64,000 nucleotides of DNA from Paulinella micropora (GCA_009731375.1 BJOX01000087.1:890561-954560), one strand, 5' to 3'. Counted from the stretch's first letter, positions 51,525-64,000 are shown. Program-made: numbers and translations. Notes: a model not told the origin generated them from the sequence alone.

Positions 51525-54500
51525 CTATGACGGAATGCAGTCGCCGATACGGACCAAAGGAAAATTAGTCCACTTTTGGACTGCACAGGAGCGATAAATC
51601 GCAAAAGAGCAACGAGCTACGCAGGAGGATAGCTTGAAGCAAAGGGATTTGGATTGGGGATGGGAAAAACCCAAGGCGCGGAAACATCGATGAACAGAGA
51701 ACGATACCATGCCGCGAGCCCCGCATTCGATTGGTCGAAGGTGGCAGGTCCATCCGTTGTCCTCGATTTGAGATTTGAGCTTGTTGTATCGGTTGGTCTT
51801 GTAGGCTCGTGCGTCAAGGATGTTTTCCTCGACCGGGCACGTGAGCTCGATCAGTATACACTTCTTGGCAGACAATGACCAGACAACAATATCGGGGCGG
51901 AGGTCAGTGACACAGATGTGGACAGGAAAGGCTTGCTCAGAACCAGTGTACTGGGTTTGGAGCTGCCAATCGTTTGCGGTGTCAAGCAGGGATGGACGAT
52001 GACATGACTGCCCCTTAGGCTTCTGCTCGCCTTCTTTTACAAACATAGACTTTGATTCATTTTGGTCTGTAGGGGAGCGTTTGTTTTGGCTCTCGATGTG
52101 TTTTTGAAGGGGAGCTTCAATAGGCAGAGCACAGAGTCGTAACGCCAGGTATAACGGCGTTGTTTGAGGGCAACATGGCATCCGGAGAGGATGTGACATA
52201 AATATGCTTGACCAGAACAGAGAACACACTTGTTCTTGGGAATGATTCCCCACAGACGTCTAAGGTCGGGGGTAAACCGAGTTTGTGTTTGCGTTGATGA
52301 CCCAAGAGATTAAACGGGGATTACGAGTTCCGATGAGGCGAGCCCAGGAGAGGTCAAAGGGGCATGCGTCTTCAAAACGAAGAAAGCACCCTTGCATGGC
52401 TTTGTCCCTGTCATGCACTGTGGTTGTCTCAAGTAGTGTCTCAGCAGCTAACTCTAAAATCCTGTCTTTGCGGTCTGTGATGGAATGTACGACCATGGCC
52501 AAGTCCGAGGTGATCGGATTGGCCTCGATGTTTGAATTCAAAATCAACTTGTTCCTCAAGCTTTTCGAGCACAGGCTCTGGTTTCCAGACAGTTCGAAAC
52601 GTTTCGTGTTTCGTCAGGTTCATCGCATAGATGGACGAGAGGTGTTTATCTGGGCAGTACTTCAGCATGTGAGCATGGTTGATTTGAAGTCGCTGGTAAA
52701 AAGAAACGATGGACTGGAGCTGTAGACCGAATTTCGAGCGTGGGCGGTAAAGGCAAGAGACCAGAGCTCTTTTGTAGATGTTGGCCCATTTTTTGAGGAA
52801 ACGGCTCGCAATTTTCTCAAGGATTTTTGCGAAAGATAAGCAGAGGTCATAAATGAGAAATGGCCAAGCAAGTGACTGGACAGCATAGTGTTGGTAGTGC
52901 CAAAGTTTCATAAAGCCATTGATCGAGCAGCTATCGATGGCTTGCATAGAAAGAATGAACTTCTTTTGGATTTCTGCTCGTTGTTCGTTTTTGCTGAGGT
53001 CATGGTAGACAATCCATGCGAGGTCTTTGAAGGGCTTGTCAGCGATGAAGTCAATGGGTTTGCCAGTAATAGTAAGGGCGGGGTCGAACGGTGGGAACGA
53101 TATCGGCATTAATCGTTTGAGACCCTTGTGGTCATCGGCTTTAGTCCAATGTTTGAAAGCAAGGCTTTTGCATTTGGGCGGTTTCGCGGCCATTGTTCTG
53201 GTCCATCTCAGAAATTTGTCTATCATATTGATGGACGATTGACAGTGTTTCGCGGATCGGCTGTGTAGTTTGAGGTCAGCATAGGCAGCTTCGTGCACGA
53301 TTACTTCATCTGTTGAGTTCTTGTGTTTGAAGTGGTATCCGTTGTTATTATCGTTGACCAAAAACAACGGATACCACTTCAAACACGAGGTCAAGTAGTA
53401 AATTGAAAACTACATTGAAAAGGAGAGGAGAGATGCAGCATCCTTGAAAGAGGCCCACAGCAAAAACAAAGGGTTCTGATGACCATTCTTTCCCTTCGAT
53501 TGTGGCTACCAAAAGTTCGTAATATAGGAAGATTATGCGTGCAAACATAGGGGGCACGTGGTACCACCAGAGAGCGAACTGGATCAAGTTGTGGTTTACG
53601 CTTCCAAAAGCGTCTTTTAGGTCAATCCATGCTATGACCAGTTGGCGATAGTGGTCTTTTGCATTTTTGATAGTAGCCTTTGTTGCAGCAATGTGTTCGG
53701 GGCGTTCTGCAACGTAACGGAGGAAACCTTTTTGTTTTGCTCTGTCAAAGTATTTGTTATCCAGCAAAAAACTCTCTAGGCGTTTTGACCATAAAGAGAA
53801 AAATACCTTACCCGAGCAGTTTGTGAGAGCAATTTGACGATAGTTTGAGGCCTGAAGTGGATTGCCGTCTTTATAAAGGAGGGAGATAGCAGCGTGGGCC
53901 CAGCTGTTAGCTACATCAGTTGTCCAACACTTGACTATGAGTTTGTGCAAGAAAGATAAAGCGGTGGGAAGTCTCTTGGAAACGAGGTAGCTAATACCAT
54001 CTCTGCCAGGGGCTGCTCCATTACGCTTAGCAAACACAGATCTTTTGTTTTCCAAGAAGGACGGTGGTTTGAGGTCAAAGGGGACAGTTGGCAGAGGTGG
54101 GCGAACCATCTCAGGTAAGGGCACGTAGGTTTTTCTCATGATTAGCGTCTTTGTATAGGTTGGGAAAGTAGGAATCGCAGTCTTCTTTGGATAGTGAGCA
54201 AGTGGTTTGGGTTGAGGGGGGATGAAATAGATGTTTAGCAAACTTATGAGGGTCAGTTCGGAAGCGCATATTTGCTTGGCGTTGAGCGGAGCTTAAAGTT
54301 GCTTCCTTGAGACGACGGCGGAGGCGGTTACCGGTCTTCAATAGTACTCGCCAAGTTTTCTGCAGGGTCTTTGCGACAGCAGTTGGAATTGAACCTGCCC
54401 TTTTGAGACCTCGCAGATGTCTCTTTTGGGCCAGTTTTTGTTGTCGGTTCTGCGTAAGTTCTGTTTGGAGCCGGGTTACGTGGCGGTTTTTGCGATCATG

Positions 54501-54915
54501 AGTTTGGTCTTGTGTTTTTGTTTGAGGTACCCGTTGTGATATGAAGTCGTAGAGATATCTTTCAAATTTCGCTACTGCTTCGTCACACGACAGGCGTTTG
54601 ATGAAAGAGGAGGGGAGTATGAGAGGGAGTGCGGATTGGAGTTCTTCTTCAATGCCTTTCCATTCGCTTGGTGTTGATGGTAATACCAGGCGTTTTCTTC
54701 TTTCGGTTGGTTCTTTCGGGGCACTTCTTGTCCGATGGACAAAATGGGAGTATGTCTCGACGTCAACACAGTGGATGGAATCCAGGTTGATAATGCCGGG
54801 TTGCGACTTGTAGTCCGGATGGACGTGCGCTTTCGGACTCTTCTTTTCGAGGAGGCCCGAAGGATCTTCGTAAGGGTGAACATGAGCAAAATCTTCTCCA
54901 AGGGGTTCAGGCGGT
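51525..54915 (-). pseudogene. LINE ORF: RT, CCHC finger and restriction-like endonuclease, frameshifted
   Basis: The open N-terminal frame (54915-54111) ends with a pre-RT block (RFRTDPHKFAKHLF). RT follows in another frame (to 53348) with GRDGISYLVSK, IALTNCSGKVF, WIDLKDAFGSVNH and GLFQGCCISPLLFN. A further shift (53394-52441) carries AYADLKLHS, where the second catalytic Asp of the usual ADD is missing. Next is a finger KCVLCSG...CHILSGCHVAL with RYTWRYDSVL (about 52255-52100, third frame). The C-terminal frame (about 52080-51525) has RPDIVVW...CILIELTCP, a PD-(D/E)xK endonuclease signature. RLE-type elements such as R2 and NeSL cut specific targets. At least four frame changes make this copy inactive. 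Confidence 0.75.
53325..53392. repeat. 24-bp perfect inverted repeat inside the LINE RT
   Basis: GTGTTTGAAGTGGTATCCGT and its complement face each other across about 16 bases. The duplicate arm interrupts the RT frame between PLLFN and AYAD, so it is a local inverted duplication. Confidence 0.85.
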
Positions 54916-55483
54916 GCAGAGCACGCACTGGGAGGGTGAAGGCGGCCACTCCGGAGGGAATAGCGGTGCGTCGGTAAGTTTTCGCATGAAGTTTTTGTAA
55001 CTTATGGCTTAACATAGGGGAAGCAAGCCGCATTGTGTAAGCCAGGGTTGTCAGCCCAAGAAGAAAAAGGAGAAAGGTTTGGTTGCCGCGCTTTATCGCC
55101 GCGACGGGGTCACATATGGATGAGATATCGCAAAAGGAATGTAGTCCTTGCAAAGGAACGCAGTTTCACATCAAACAGCAATTTGTGTACTGTGCATGTG
55201 TTCGGGATGGGAATCACGGGAAGACTGTGTTCTGGAAAAAAGAAGAGGAGGTAGGTCGTTGAAGAAAAAGGCAATCTAGGAATGGAGAGTGGGGAGGATA
55301 AGAAAGAAGAGAAAGAAAAGGAAGCCGTTAGTCCAAGTGTTTTGAGCACCGTAAGCTTGCGCAAGCTACAATGATGACATTGTATGAGGCCTAAACCCCC
55401 GAAGGGACCTAGCCCGGGCTATGCAACACTGGACGGCTATAACGGAATGCAGTCACCGATACGGACTAAAGGAAGATTAGTCC

Positions 55484-55490
55484 GATAGAC

Positions 55491-55533
<43 letters not shown>

Positions 55534-55555
55534 CAGATGGATAGATAGATATGTT
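55484..55555. repeat. GATA/GACA tract
   Basis: Simple repeat between the LINE and the family B copy. Confidence 0.95.
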
Positions 55556-56290
55556 TAGTCTATCAGCTCTGCATATCCCAAGACATAGGAATCAATTCCA
55601 CCCCGTCGCCAGTTGACGACTGGGTAGCGGGCTGGGAATGGGCACTAGGCCCCGAATTTGTGCAGTCTGAACCCTCCCTGGCTGGAGGGCTCAGACTGAT
55701 TCCAGACACGTGTCCGTGTACACGTGCCCCGCCATGGCTCGGGTCCGAGGGATACACCAACCCTCGAGCTTCATCCAAGGCGACCACTTTCGCGGCGGCC
55801 GGACTATACCTTAAGATCTTCCTGCTGCCCGCACACAGGAAGATCCCATTCCCGTCTAGTCTCTGAACCTTTCCCATTTGCCAGGCTACCACTGGACCAC
55901 GGCGACGGATGACTACCGGGTCCGCTTACCGGAGCAGCGGTAGTGAACCCATTGTGAGCCGTGCGCGGGGTAGCCTCACAAGAAGGGACTTGGCTGCGGG
56001 TTACCCATTATTCCCTGCGTGGCCATATCCTTCGAGTTTTTACCATCCGACGAGCGTTACCTCGCCTGCTGCACCTTGCGGTTTCCCGCAGGCCGCGGTA
56101 TCGAAGGCTCTTAGGGCTTTCCCGAGCAGCTTGAGAGTGTGCCAAGGGCCCACGAAGGCTAGTCATCAGCCCTGGCCAGTCATGCTGCACCAGCTGCGAC
56201 AAATCCGAAAAACACAGCTGCTGCAGGGCTGAAGGAGATAGATAGATCAACCCCCAGGCTGTAGGTGACAGTGGGCCGAGTCCATATCGG
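55556..56290 (-). mobile_element. Family B retroposon, minus copy
   Basis: Inverted relative to 49751-50632, with the same 3' end (TATGTTTAGTCTATCAGCTC on the plus strand) next to GATA and the same GGAGATAGATAGATC interruption near the 5' end. It lacks the middle part of the plus copy. Confidence 0.75.
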
Positions 56291-56291
56291 G

Positions 56292-56350
<59 letters not shown>

Positions 56351-56431
56351 GGATGGATGGATGGATGGATGGATGGATATATGCATGGATGAATGAACGA
56401 ATGGCTGGATCAATTGATGGACGGATGGTTG

Positions 56432-56472
<41 letters not shown>

Positions 56473-56561
56473 ATTGATAGATAGATACAGACATCATTTG
56501 GTAAAACATAATTATATATCGCTAGTATACAGACATGAAAGGGGGGGGAAATAGAATATAG

Positions 56562-56639
<78 letters not shown>

Positions 56640-56708
56640 GTATGTCTGTCTATCTATCTGTCTATCTGTCTATCTGTCTGTCTATCTATCTATCTATCTA
56701 TCTATCTT
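56291..56708. repeat. GATA, GGAT and TATC arrays
   Basis: A (GATA)n/(GGAT)n block followed, after a short island, by (TATC)n with TGTC variants. Confidence 0.95.
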
Positions 56709-57626
56709 TACGCCTATAAGTCACATGCCGAAATAGCGACGGGAAGCACAATCCTGTTCCCTCAGGGTGCCCTTTCTCGCTTGTTGAGCCCGGAATAAAA
56801 CCCACAGTGCTCTGTCGGTTTATACTAGACTGTCGAACAGTCTCGAAACTCCATCTGCTTACTGGGCCCTCTGTAATGGAGGTGGGAGCTCGTTCTGCAA
56901 GGGGCGCTTTATGGAACGAGCCCTGGCCCCGCCTGGTACTAGGGAGCTTTGGTATTGCCTGTATCAGTCCCTTCCGTGCAAACATCACGGCTTAGCTGGG
57001 CATCGGGTTAATACTTTACCCACAGACTTCCTGGTTGACGAAATCAGAAGCTCCTTTTTTCTGACATTAGTCGATATTTCATCAGTTGATCTTATCACTT
57101 ACTCTACGGAATGAACCAAGGCCACTTGAGGTGTCACTGACCCTCTCTTGGGCTTGATTTTTTGAAATGGGTGCCATCTGTCGACAGACAGAGAATTAGG
57201 GGATGGTGTGGGTGTGCTGGGCCCGTGGTGGGGTGCCTTATGTGTGCCTAGCCATACGCCTATAAGTCACATGCCGAAATAGCGACGGGAAGCACAATCC
57301 TGTTCCCTCAGGGTGCCCTTTCTCGCTTGTTGAGCCCGGAATAAAACCCACAGTGCTCTGTCGGTTTATACTAGACTGTCGAACAGTCTCGAAACTCCAT
57401 CTGCTTACTGGGCCCTCTGTAATGGAGGTGGGAGCTCGTTCTGCAAGGGGCGCTTTATGGAACGAGCCCTGGCCCCGCCTGGTACTAGGGAGCTTTGGTA
57501 TTGCCTGTATCAGTCCCTTCCGTGCAAACATCACGGCTTAGCTGGGCATCGGGTTAATACTTTACCCACAGACTTCCTGGTTGACGAAATCAGAAGCTCC
57601 TTTTTTCTGACATTAGTCGATATTTC

Positions 57627-57628
<2 letters not shown>
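56709..57628 (+). mobile_element. Family A retroposon, head-to-tail dimer
   Basis: A 5'-truncated unit (56709-57082) is joined directly to a full unit (57083-57628, 546 bp). (TATC)n flanks both ends. The two units are nearly identical to each other. Confidence 0.85.
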
Positions 57629-57691
<63 letters not shown>

Positions 57692-57816
57692 GATATGATG
57701 GGGTCTTCCGCATTTGGTTTGAAAGCTTCCGACAGGAAACGATAGATAGATAATGTATCTATCTATCGTTTCCTGTCGGAAGCTTTCAAACCAAATGCGG
57801 AAGACCCCATCATATC

Positions 57817-57868
<52 letters not shown>

Positions 57869-57873
57869 CAGAC

Positions 57874-57905
<32 letters not shown>
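57629..57905. repeat. Large palindrome: TATC - unique arm - inverse arm - GATA
   Basis: (TATC)n, then TAGATATGATGGGGTCTTCC...GGAAACGATAGATAGATA, a 3-base centre ATG, the exact inverse of that arm (to about 57822), and (GATA)n. The unique arms are about 64 bp and look perfect by eye. Diverged single copies of the arm are at 58231-58268, 58425-58474 and 50675-50718. Confidence 0.9.
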
Positions 57906-57924
<19 letters not shown>

Positions 57925-57930
57925 AAGATG

Positions 57931-57963
<33 letters not shown>

Positions 57964-58179
57964 GTAGATAGATTAGATAGGTAGATAGATAGATGGATAG
58001 ATAGATGAATAGATAGATGGATAGATAGATGGATATATAGATAGATAGATAGATAGATAGATGGATAGATAGATAGATAGATAGATAGACGGACAAATGG
58101 ATGGAAAGATGGATGGATGGATGGATGGATAGATAGATAGATAGATAGATAGATAGACTAATGGATGGATGGATGGATG

Positions 58180-58229
<50 letters not shown>

Positions 58230-58270
58230 CATGATGGGGTCCTCGGCGTTGCGTTTGAAAGCTTGCCGAC

Positions 58271-58327
<57 letters not shown>

Positions 58328-58376
58328 ATATACGTATGTAACTACCGGTAGTATGCAGACACGACCGGGGGAGGGN
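57906..58376. repeat. GATA/GGAT and (TA)n arrays
   Basis: Microsatellite with a diverged copy of the palindrome arm at 58231-58268, ending in ten N (58376-58385). Confidence 0.9.
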
Positions 58377-58539
58377 NNNNNNNNNGGGGTGGTGTGTGTG
58401 ATTATTTAGTTATGCATCTATACAGACATGATGGGGTCTTCTGAGTTGCGTTTGAAAGCATGCCGACAGGAAAAAATCCCCGCTTCCACCGCATCTCTAC
58501 AAATATATTCATGTATATATGTATGTATCTATCTATCAG

Positions 58540-58558
58540 ATTCTATCTATCTATCTAC

Positions 58559-58614
<56 letters not shown>

Positions 58615-58702
58615 ATATCTATATATCTATCTCTCTATCTATCTCTCTATCTCTCTCTATCTTTCTATATCTCTATCTATCTATCTATCTCTCTTTTTTA
58701 TG

Positions 58703-58753
<51 letters not shown>

Positions 58754-58874
58754 ATATCTATCTATCTCTCTATCTATGTATGTATCTATGAATCTCTCTA
58801 TGTATCTATGTATCTAAGTATCTATGTATCTATGTATCTATGTATCTATGTATCTATGTATCTATATATCTATG

Positions 58875-58966
<92 letters not shown>

Positions 58967-59008
58967 CAGCTATCCATTCATCATCTATCTATCTATCCAT
59001 CTATCTAT

Positions 59009-59085
<77 letters not shown>

Positions 59086-59133
59086 CATCCATCCATCCAT
59101 CCATCCATCTATCTATCTATCTATCCATCTATC
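58540..59133. repeat. (TATC)n array before the large gap
   Basis: About 590 bases of TATC with TATG, TCTC and CCAT variants. Confidence 0.95.
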
Positions 59134-59936
59134 NNNNNNNNNNNNNNNNNNNNNNNNNNNNNNNNNNNNNNNNNNNNNNNNNNNNNNNNNNNNNNNNNNN
59201 NNNNNNNNNNNNNNNNNNNNNNNNNNNNNNNNNNNNNNNNNNNNNNNNNNNNNNNNNNNNNNNNNNNNNNNNNNNNNNNNNNNNNNNNNNNNNNNNNNNN
59301 NNNNNNNNNNNNNNNNNNNNNNNNNNNNNNNNNNNNNNNNNNNNNNNNNNNNNNNNNNNNNNNNNNNNNNNNNNNNNNNNNNNNNNNNNNNNNNNNNNNN
59401 NNNNNNNNNNNNNNNNNNNNNNNNNNNNNNNNNNNNNNNNNNNNNNNNNNNNNNNNNNNNNNNNNNNNNNNNNNNNNNNNNNNNNNNNNNNNNNNNNNNN
59501 NNNNNNNNNNNNNNNNNNNNNNNNNNNNNNNNNNNNNNNNNNNNNNNNNNNNNNNNNNNNNNNNNNNNNNNNNNNNNNNNNNNNNNNNNNNNNNNNNNNN
59601 NNNNNNNNNNNNNNNNNNNNNNNNNNNNNNNNNNNNNNNNNNNNNNNNNNNNNNNNNNNNNNNNNNNNNNNNNNNNNNNNNNNNNNNNNNNNNNNNNNNN
59701 NNNNNNNNNNNNNNNNNNNNNNNNNNNNNNNNNNNNNNNNNNNNNNNNNNNNNNNNNNNNNNNNNNNNNNNNNNNNNNNNNNNNNNNNNNNNNNNNNNNN
59801 NNNNNNNNNNNNNNNNNNNNNNNNNNNNNNNNNNNNNNNNNNNNNNNNNNNNNNNNNNNNNNNNNNNNNNNNNNNNNNNNNNNNNNNNNNNNNNNNNNNN
59901 NNNNNNNNNNNNNNNNNNNNNNNNNNNNNNNNNNNN
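59134..59936. other. Assembly gap (803 N)
   Basis: Unknown sequence. It probably begins in TATC repeat and ends inside a family A element. Confidence 1.
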
Positions 59937-60174
59937 GAAACTCCATCTGCTTACTGGGTCCTCTGTAATGGAGGTGGGAGCTCGTTCTGCAAGGGGCGCT
60001 TATGGAACGAGCCCTGGCCCCGCCTGGTACTAGGGAGCTTTGGTATCGCCTGTATCAGTCCCTTCCGTGCAAACATCACGGCTTAGCTGGGCATCGGGTT
60101 AATACTTTACCCACAGACTTCCTTGGTTGACGAAATCAGAAGCTCCTTTTTTCTGACATTAGTCGATATCGCAT
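59937..60174 (+). mobile_element. Family A retroposon, 3' part
   Basis: Starts in the gap at GAAACTCCATCTGC and ends GTCGATATCGCATC before TATC. Confidence 0.85.
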
Positions 60175-60186
60175 CTATCTATCTAC

Positions 60187-60268
<82 letters not shown>

Positions 60269-60293
60269 CTGTATCTTTGTATCTATCTATCTG

Positions 60294-60342
<49 letters not shown>

Positions 60343-60343
60343 A

Positions 60344-60407
<64 letters not shown>

Positions 60408-60477
60408 ATCTATCTATCTATCTACCTGCCTACCTACTTACCTACCTACCTACCTATCTACCTACCTACCTACCTAC

Positions 60478-60526
<49 letters not shown>

Positions 60527-60565
60527 CATCTATCTATCTGTCTGTCTGTCTTTCTATCTACCTAC

Positions 60566-60611
<46 letters not shown>

Positions 60612-60618
60612 CTATCTG

Positions 60619-60673
<55 letters not shown>

Positions 60674-60680
60674 CTATCTG

Positions 60681-60756
<76 letters not shown>

Positions 60757-60860
60757 CCTCGCTAGCTAGCCTCGTTCGACGCTAGCAGGTGATTTATGTA
60801 CCTACCTACCTACCTAGCTACCTACCTATCGATCTATCTGTCTGTCTGTCTGTCTGTCTT

Positions 60861-60934
<74 letters not shown>

Positions 60935-60935
60935 A

Positions 60936-61002
<67 letters not shown>

Positions 61003-61038
61003 CATCTATCCATCCATAGATAGATAGATAGATAGATT

Positions 61039-61101
<63 letters not shown>

Positions 61102-61114
61102 CGATAGATAGATC

Positions 61115-61159
<45 letters not shown>

Positions 61160-61253
61160 CTAACCTGCTTGCGTCGAGTTTCGGAATGAGTGGCGCCTAC
61201 ATACAGACATACGTTGTATATACATACATATGTATACATCATACATGCATGCC

Positions 61254-61325
<72 letters not shown>

Positions 61326-61364
61326 CAGATAGACAGAGATAGGTATAAGCGTATATGGATAGAT

Positions 61365-61421
<57 letters not shown>

Positions 61422-61426
61422 GAGAG

Positions 61427-61462
<36 letters not shown>

Positions 61463-61515
61463 TAGATTATATAGGTAGATAGATGGATATATAGATAGAT
61501 ACAGACAGACATACA
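60175..61515. repeat. TATC then GATA arrays with strand switch near 61015
   Basis: About 840 bases of (TATC)n with TACC and TGTC variants, a short island (60757-60840), more TATC, then an abrupt switch CCATCCATAGATAGATAG into (GATA)n. A small unique island at 61160-61255 precedes AG and GATA tracts. Confidence 0.95.
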
Positions 61516-61999
61516 TGCATAAATGCATGAAAGACATGCCACAGCAGATGGCCGAGCGTTTCCACTGCGCAATTGCTAGCTGTTGAGACTAGAGAACAGG
61601 TTCGCTGAACCAGTTTCCTCGTAAGCATTTTAGCCATGCACCAAAGTATCCTGCAACAGTTGCTTTTCTCTGGGTTTTTGCATTGAAAAAACAATCCGTA
61701 GCTTCTTTACATCCGTTCCCGCAATACGCGTAGGTGCTGTACGAGTTGTCCTATTACTTAGAGTTGTTCTACGCCACCACCCAAAATTTCGGGTTTCTGG
61801 TGCCACTTTCTGGGTTTGCGGGCCGGCCTGAAAAGCGCGGCCTAAGGACGAGTGAAAAATTTCAGCCACCTCAAATTTCGGCAAAAAATAACGTATCTTG
61901 CGGTTACAAGACTAGGAAAGAATCCGGCTACCCAAAGTTTTGTGCAAAAACAACGTATTCTGCGGTCACAAATCACTGGCCGAAATATTTCCTGGCCGA
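61516..61999. other. Unique non-coding sequence
   Basis: No supported gene. It contains short internal repeats (AAAAATAACGTAT/AAAACAACGTAT near 61890-61955 and CCGAAAT blocks). ATGCCACAGCAGATG at 61535 recurs at 62357. Confidence 0.4.
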
Positions 62000-62265
62000 A
62001 ATTTCTCACTCGTCTTATTTGTTTTCACCGCATCAAAACCACTAGACATTTGGTCCCGGTCGGAGCAGTGTGGTCACTTGAATGTGAAAAGTGACCATGG
62101 CCACACAAAAATTTGGGATGGTCACATGTCCATGGCCACGTGGCCAGCATTGTGCCAGCCATGGCCTGGAAAAATTCAATGCCTCAGCGCTTCACAGTCA
62201 AGTGACCATCCTACTCGGGACGGGTCCAAATGTCTAATTTTTCCAAAAATTTCGCGGTGGTGAAA
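62000..62265. mobile_element. MITE-like inverted-repeat element, copy 3
   Basis: Same family as 11328-11870: GTTTTCACCGC...ACATTTGGTCCC mirrored by GGGTCCAAATGT...GCGGTGGTGAAAAC, with inner arms GTGGTCACTTGA/TCAAGTGACCA and the GGCCATGG core. Confidence 0.75.
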
Positions 62266-62412
62266 ACAATGAAGTCCTTATGGTGGCGCTTTCACACCCG
62301 AAACCCGAAGTAGAATGCGCCTTAGTACTTATCATACTAATGAACCTCGGGAAAAACATGCCACAGCAGATGACCAAGCATTTCCATGAGCTGACCTGGA
62401 TGCGCTTCGTCC

Positions 62413-62413
<1 letters not shown>

Positions 62414-62478
<65 letters not shown>

Positions 62479-62479
62479 C

Positions 62480-62518
<39 letters not shown>

Positions 62519-62543
62519 CAGATAGACAGATAAATAGATAGAC

Positions 62544-62609
<66 letters not shown>
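62414..62609. repeat. (AG)n and (GATA)n
   Basis: Simple repeat leading into a family A element. Confidence 0.95.
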
Positions 62610-62613
<4 letters not shown>

Positions 62614-63155
62614 AATATCGACTAATGTCAGAAAAAAGGAGCTTCTGATTTCGTCAACCAAGGAAGTCTGTGGGTAAAGTATTAACCCGATGCCCAGCTA
62701 AGCCGTGATGTTTGCACGGAAGGGACTGATACAGGCGATACCAAATCTCCCTAGTACCAGGCGGGGCCAGGGCTCGTTCCATAAGCGCCCCTTGCAGAAC
62801 GAGCTCCCACCTCCATTACAGAGGACCCAGTAAGCAGATGGAGTTTCGAGACTGTTCGACAGTCTAGTATAAACCGACAGAGCACTGTGGGTTTTATTCC
62901 GGGCTCAACAAGCGAGAAAGGGCACCCTGAGGGAACAGGATTGTGCTTCCCGTCGCTATTTCGGCATGTGACTTGTAGGCGTATGGCTAGGCACACATAA
63001 GGCACCCCACCACGGGCCCAGCACACCCACACCATCCCCTAATTCTCTGTCTGTCGACAGATGGCACCCATTTCAAAAAACCAAGCCCAAGAGAGGGTCA
63101 GTGACACCTCAAGTGGCCTTGGTTCACTCCGTGGAGTAAGTGATGAGATCAACTG
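62610..63155 (-). mobile_element. Family A retroposon, full 546-bp unit, minus strand
   Basis: Complete single unit: plus strand AAATATCGACTAATGTC at one end and GATGAGATCAACTG at the other, both next to (GATA)n. It defines the 5' end of the family. Confidence 0.88.
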
Positions 63156-63228
<73 letters not shown>

Positions 63229-63243
63229 GGATGGATGGATAGT

Positions 63244-63305
<62 letters not shown>
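63156..63305. repeat. (GATA)n tract
   Basis: Simple repeat after the family A unit. Confidence 0.95.
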
Positions 63306-63370
63306 TTTCCATGAGTTTTGCGGGATGCGCCTCGCCCTAAAAGTAGAGATATTGACTGACAGATGCGGGA

Positions 63371-63875
63371 ACAAAAAGGCAGTAGTGAGGCAGCAGGAGG
63401 AGTAAAAAGGCAGTAGTGAGGCAGCAGGCGGGACGGAAAGGCAGTAGTGAGGCAGCAGGCGGGACGGAAAGGCAGTAGTGAGGCAGCAGGCGGGACGGAA
63501 AGGCAGTAGTGAGGCAGCAGCGGGAACAGAAAAGCAGTAGTGAGGCAGCAGATGGGACAGAAAGGCAGTAGTGAGGCAGCAGATTGGACAGAAAGGCAGT
63601 AGTGAGGCAGCAGGCGGGACGGAAAGGCAGTAGTGAGACAGCAGCGGGACAGAAAGGCAGTAGTGAGGCAGCAGATGTGACAGAAAGGCAGTAGTGAGGC
63701 AGCAGATGGGACAGAAAGGCAGTAGTGAGGCAGCAGGAGGAGCAAAAAGGCAGTAGTGAGGCAGCAGGAGCAAAAAGGCAGTAGTCAGGCAGCAGAAGGG
63801 ACAGAAAGGCAGTAGTGAGGCAGCAGGCGGGATAGAAAGGCAGTAGTGAGGCAGCAGGAGGAGCAAAAAGGCAGG
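63371..63875. repeat. ~31-bp minisatellite, about 17 units
   Basis: Unit GGCAGTAGTGAGGCAGCAG plus a variable GGCGGGACGGAAA-type part. Units differ at the variable part (AGATGGGACAGAAA, GAGGAGCAAAAA). Open frames on the minus strand are repeats of LLPHYCLS and look compositional. Confidence 0.9.
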
Positions 63876-64000
63876 TAGACAGATAGATAGACAGATAGAC
63901 AGACAGATAGATGTATCTATCTATCTAACTACCTGTCTATCTTTCTGTCTTGCTGTCTGTCTTTTGAGATGGATAGATACCTTGAGCTTGATCAAAGGCC

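Larger units (their letters stand above)
51210..55483 (-). mobile_element. RLE-type LINE (R2-like architecture) inside GATA repeats, head-to-tail with a truncated copy
   Basis: On the minus strand, 55483-55120 repeats 51571-51210 (about 362 bp, few changes), which is the 3' end of the element. I read this as a truncated copy joined head-to-tail to a full element (about 55119-51210). Both outer ends abut (GATA)n. The 3' end reads CTTTTTCGATATCTCATC. Coding content is described under the pseudogene entry. Confidence 0.75.

Overview
The window is nuclear DNA of a eukaryote. It has GT-AG introns, a TATA box, an LTR retrotransposon, a LINE, a tRNA-derived SINE and very dense microsatellites. Nothing visible fixes the lineage; a protist or basal holozoan/fungal-grade organism with an intron-rich genome is a guess. 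Many runs of N, often 10 long, sit next to simple repeats, so the assembly is uncertain there.

Layout. (1) 0.2-2.4 kb, plus strand: gene A, an unrecognised protein with a coiled-coil C-terminus. (2) 7.54-3.91 kb, minus strand: gene B, a Ser/Pro/Arg-rich protein in eight short exons. (3) 25.3-7.9 kb, minus strand: a myotubularin-family phosphoinositide phosphatase spread over about 19 exons, most under 100 nt. Reading phase can be followed through all of them except one missing link. Its introns are almost only simple repeats, plus SINE, MITE and tandem-array sequence. (4) 26.86-30.97 kb, plus strand: gene C, 375 aa in three phase-consistent exons, whose two ends carry related helical modules. 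(5) 32.43-42.66 kb: a near-complete Ty3/gypsy-type LTR retrotransposon with a CCCH-type Gag. Gag and Pol are in the same frame, separated by one TGA. (6) 44-47.4 kb: a very large purine/pyrimidine repeat block. (7) 48.9-47.6 kb, minus strand: gene D, partial. (8) 49.2-63.2 kb: several retroposon families lying inside (GATA/TATC)n tracts, including a frameshifted LINE with a restriction-like endonuclease domain. The window ends with a 31-bp minisatellite.

The most unusual signal recurs in at least four genes. Next to many introns the exon edge together with its splice site (about 25-50 bp) has been copied, from once to seven times, into the intron, with microsatellite between the copies. Acceptor-side copies lie upstream of the true exon and donor-side copies lie downstream, always on the intron side. 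Introns here therefore look as if they grew by repeated duplication of a unit made of exon edge plus simple repeat. The second notable system is a set of retroposons (a 546-bp family and the LINE) that sit in GATA tracts, share the 3' end CGATATYTCATC, and occur as head-to-tail tandems.
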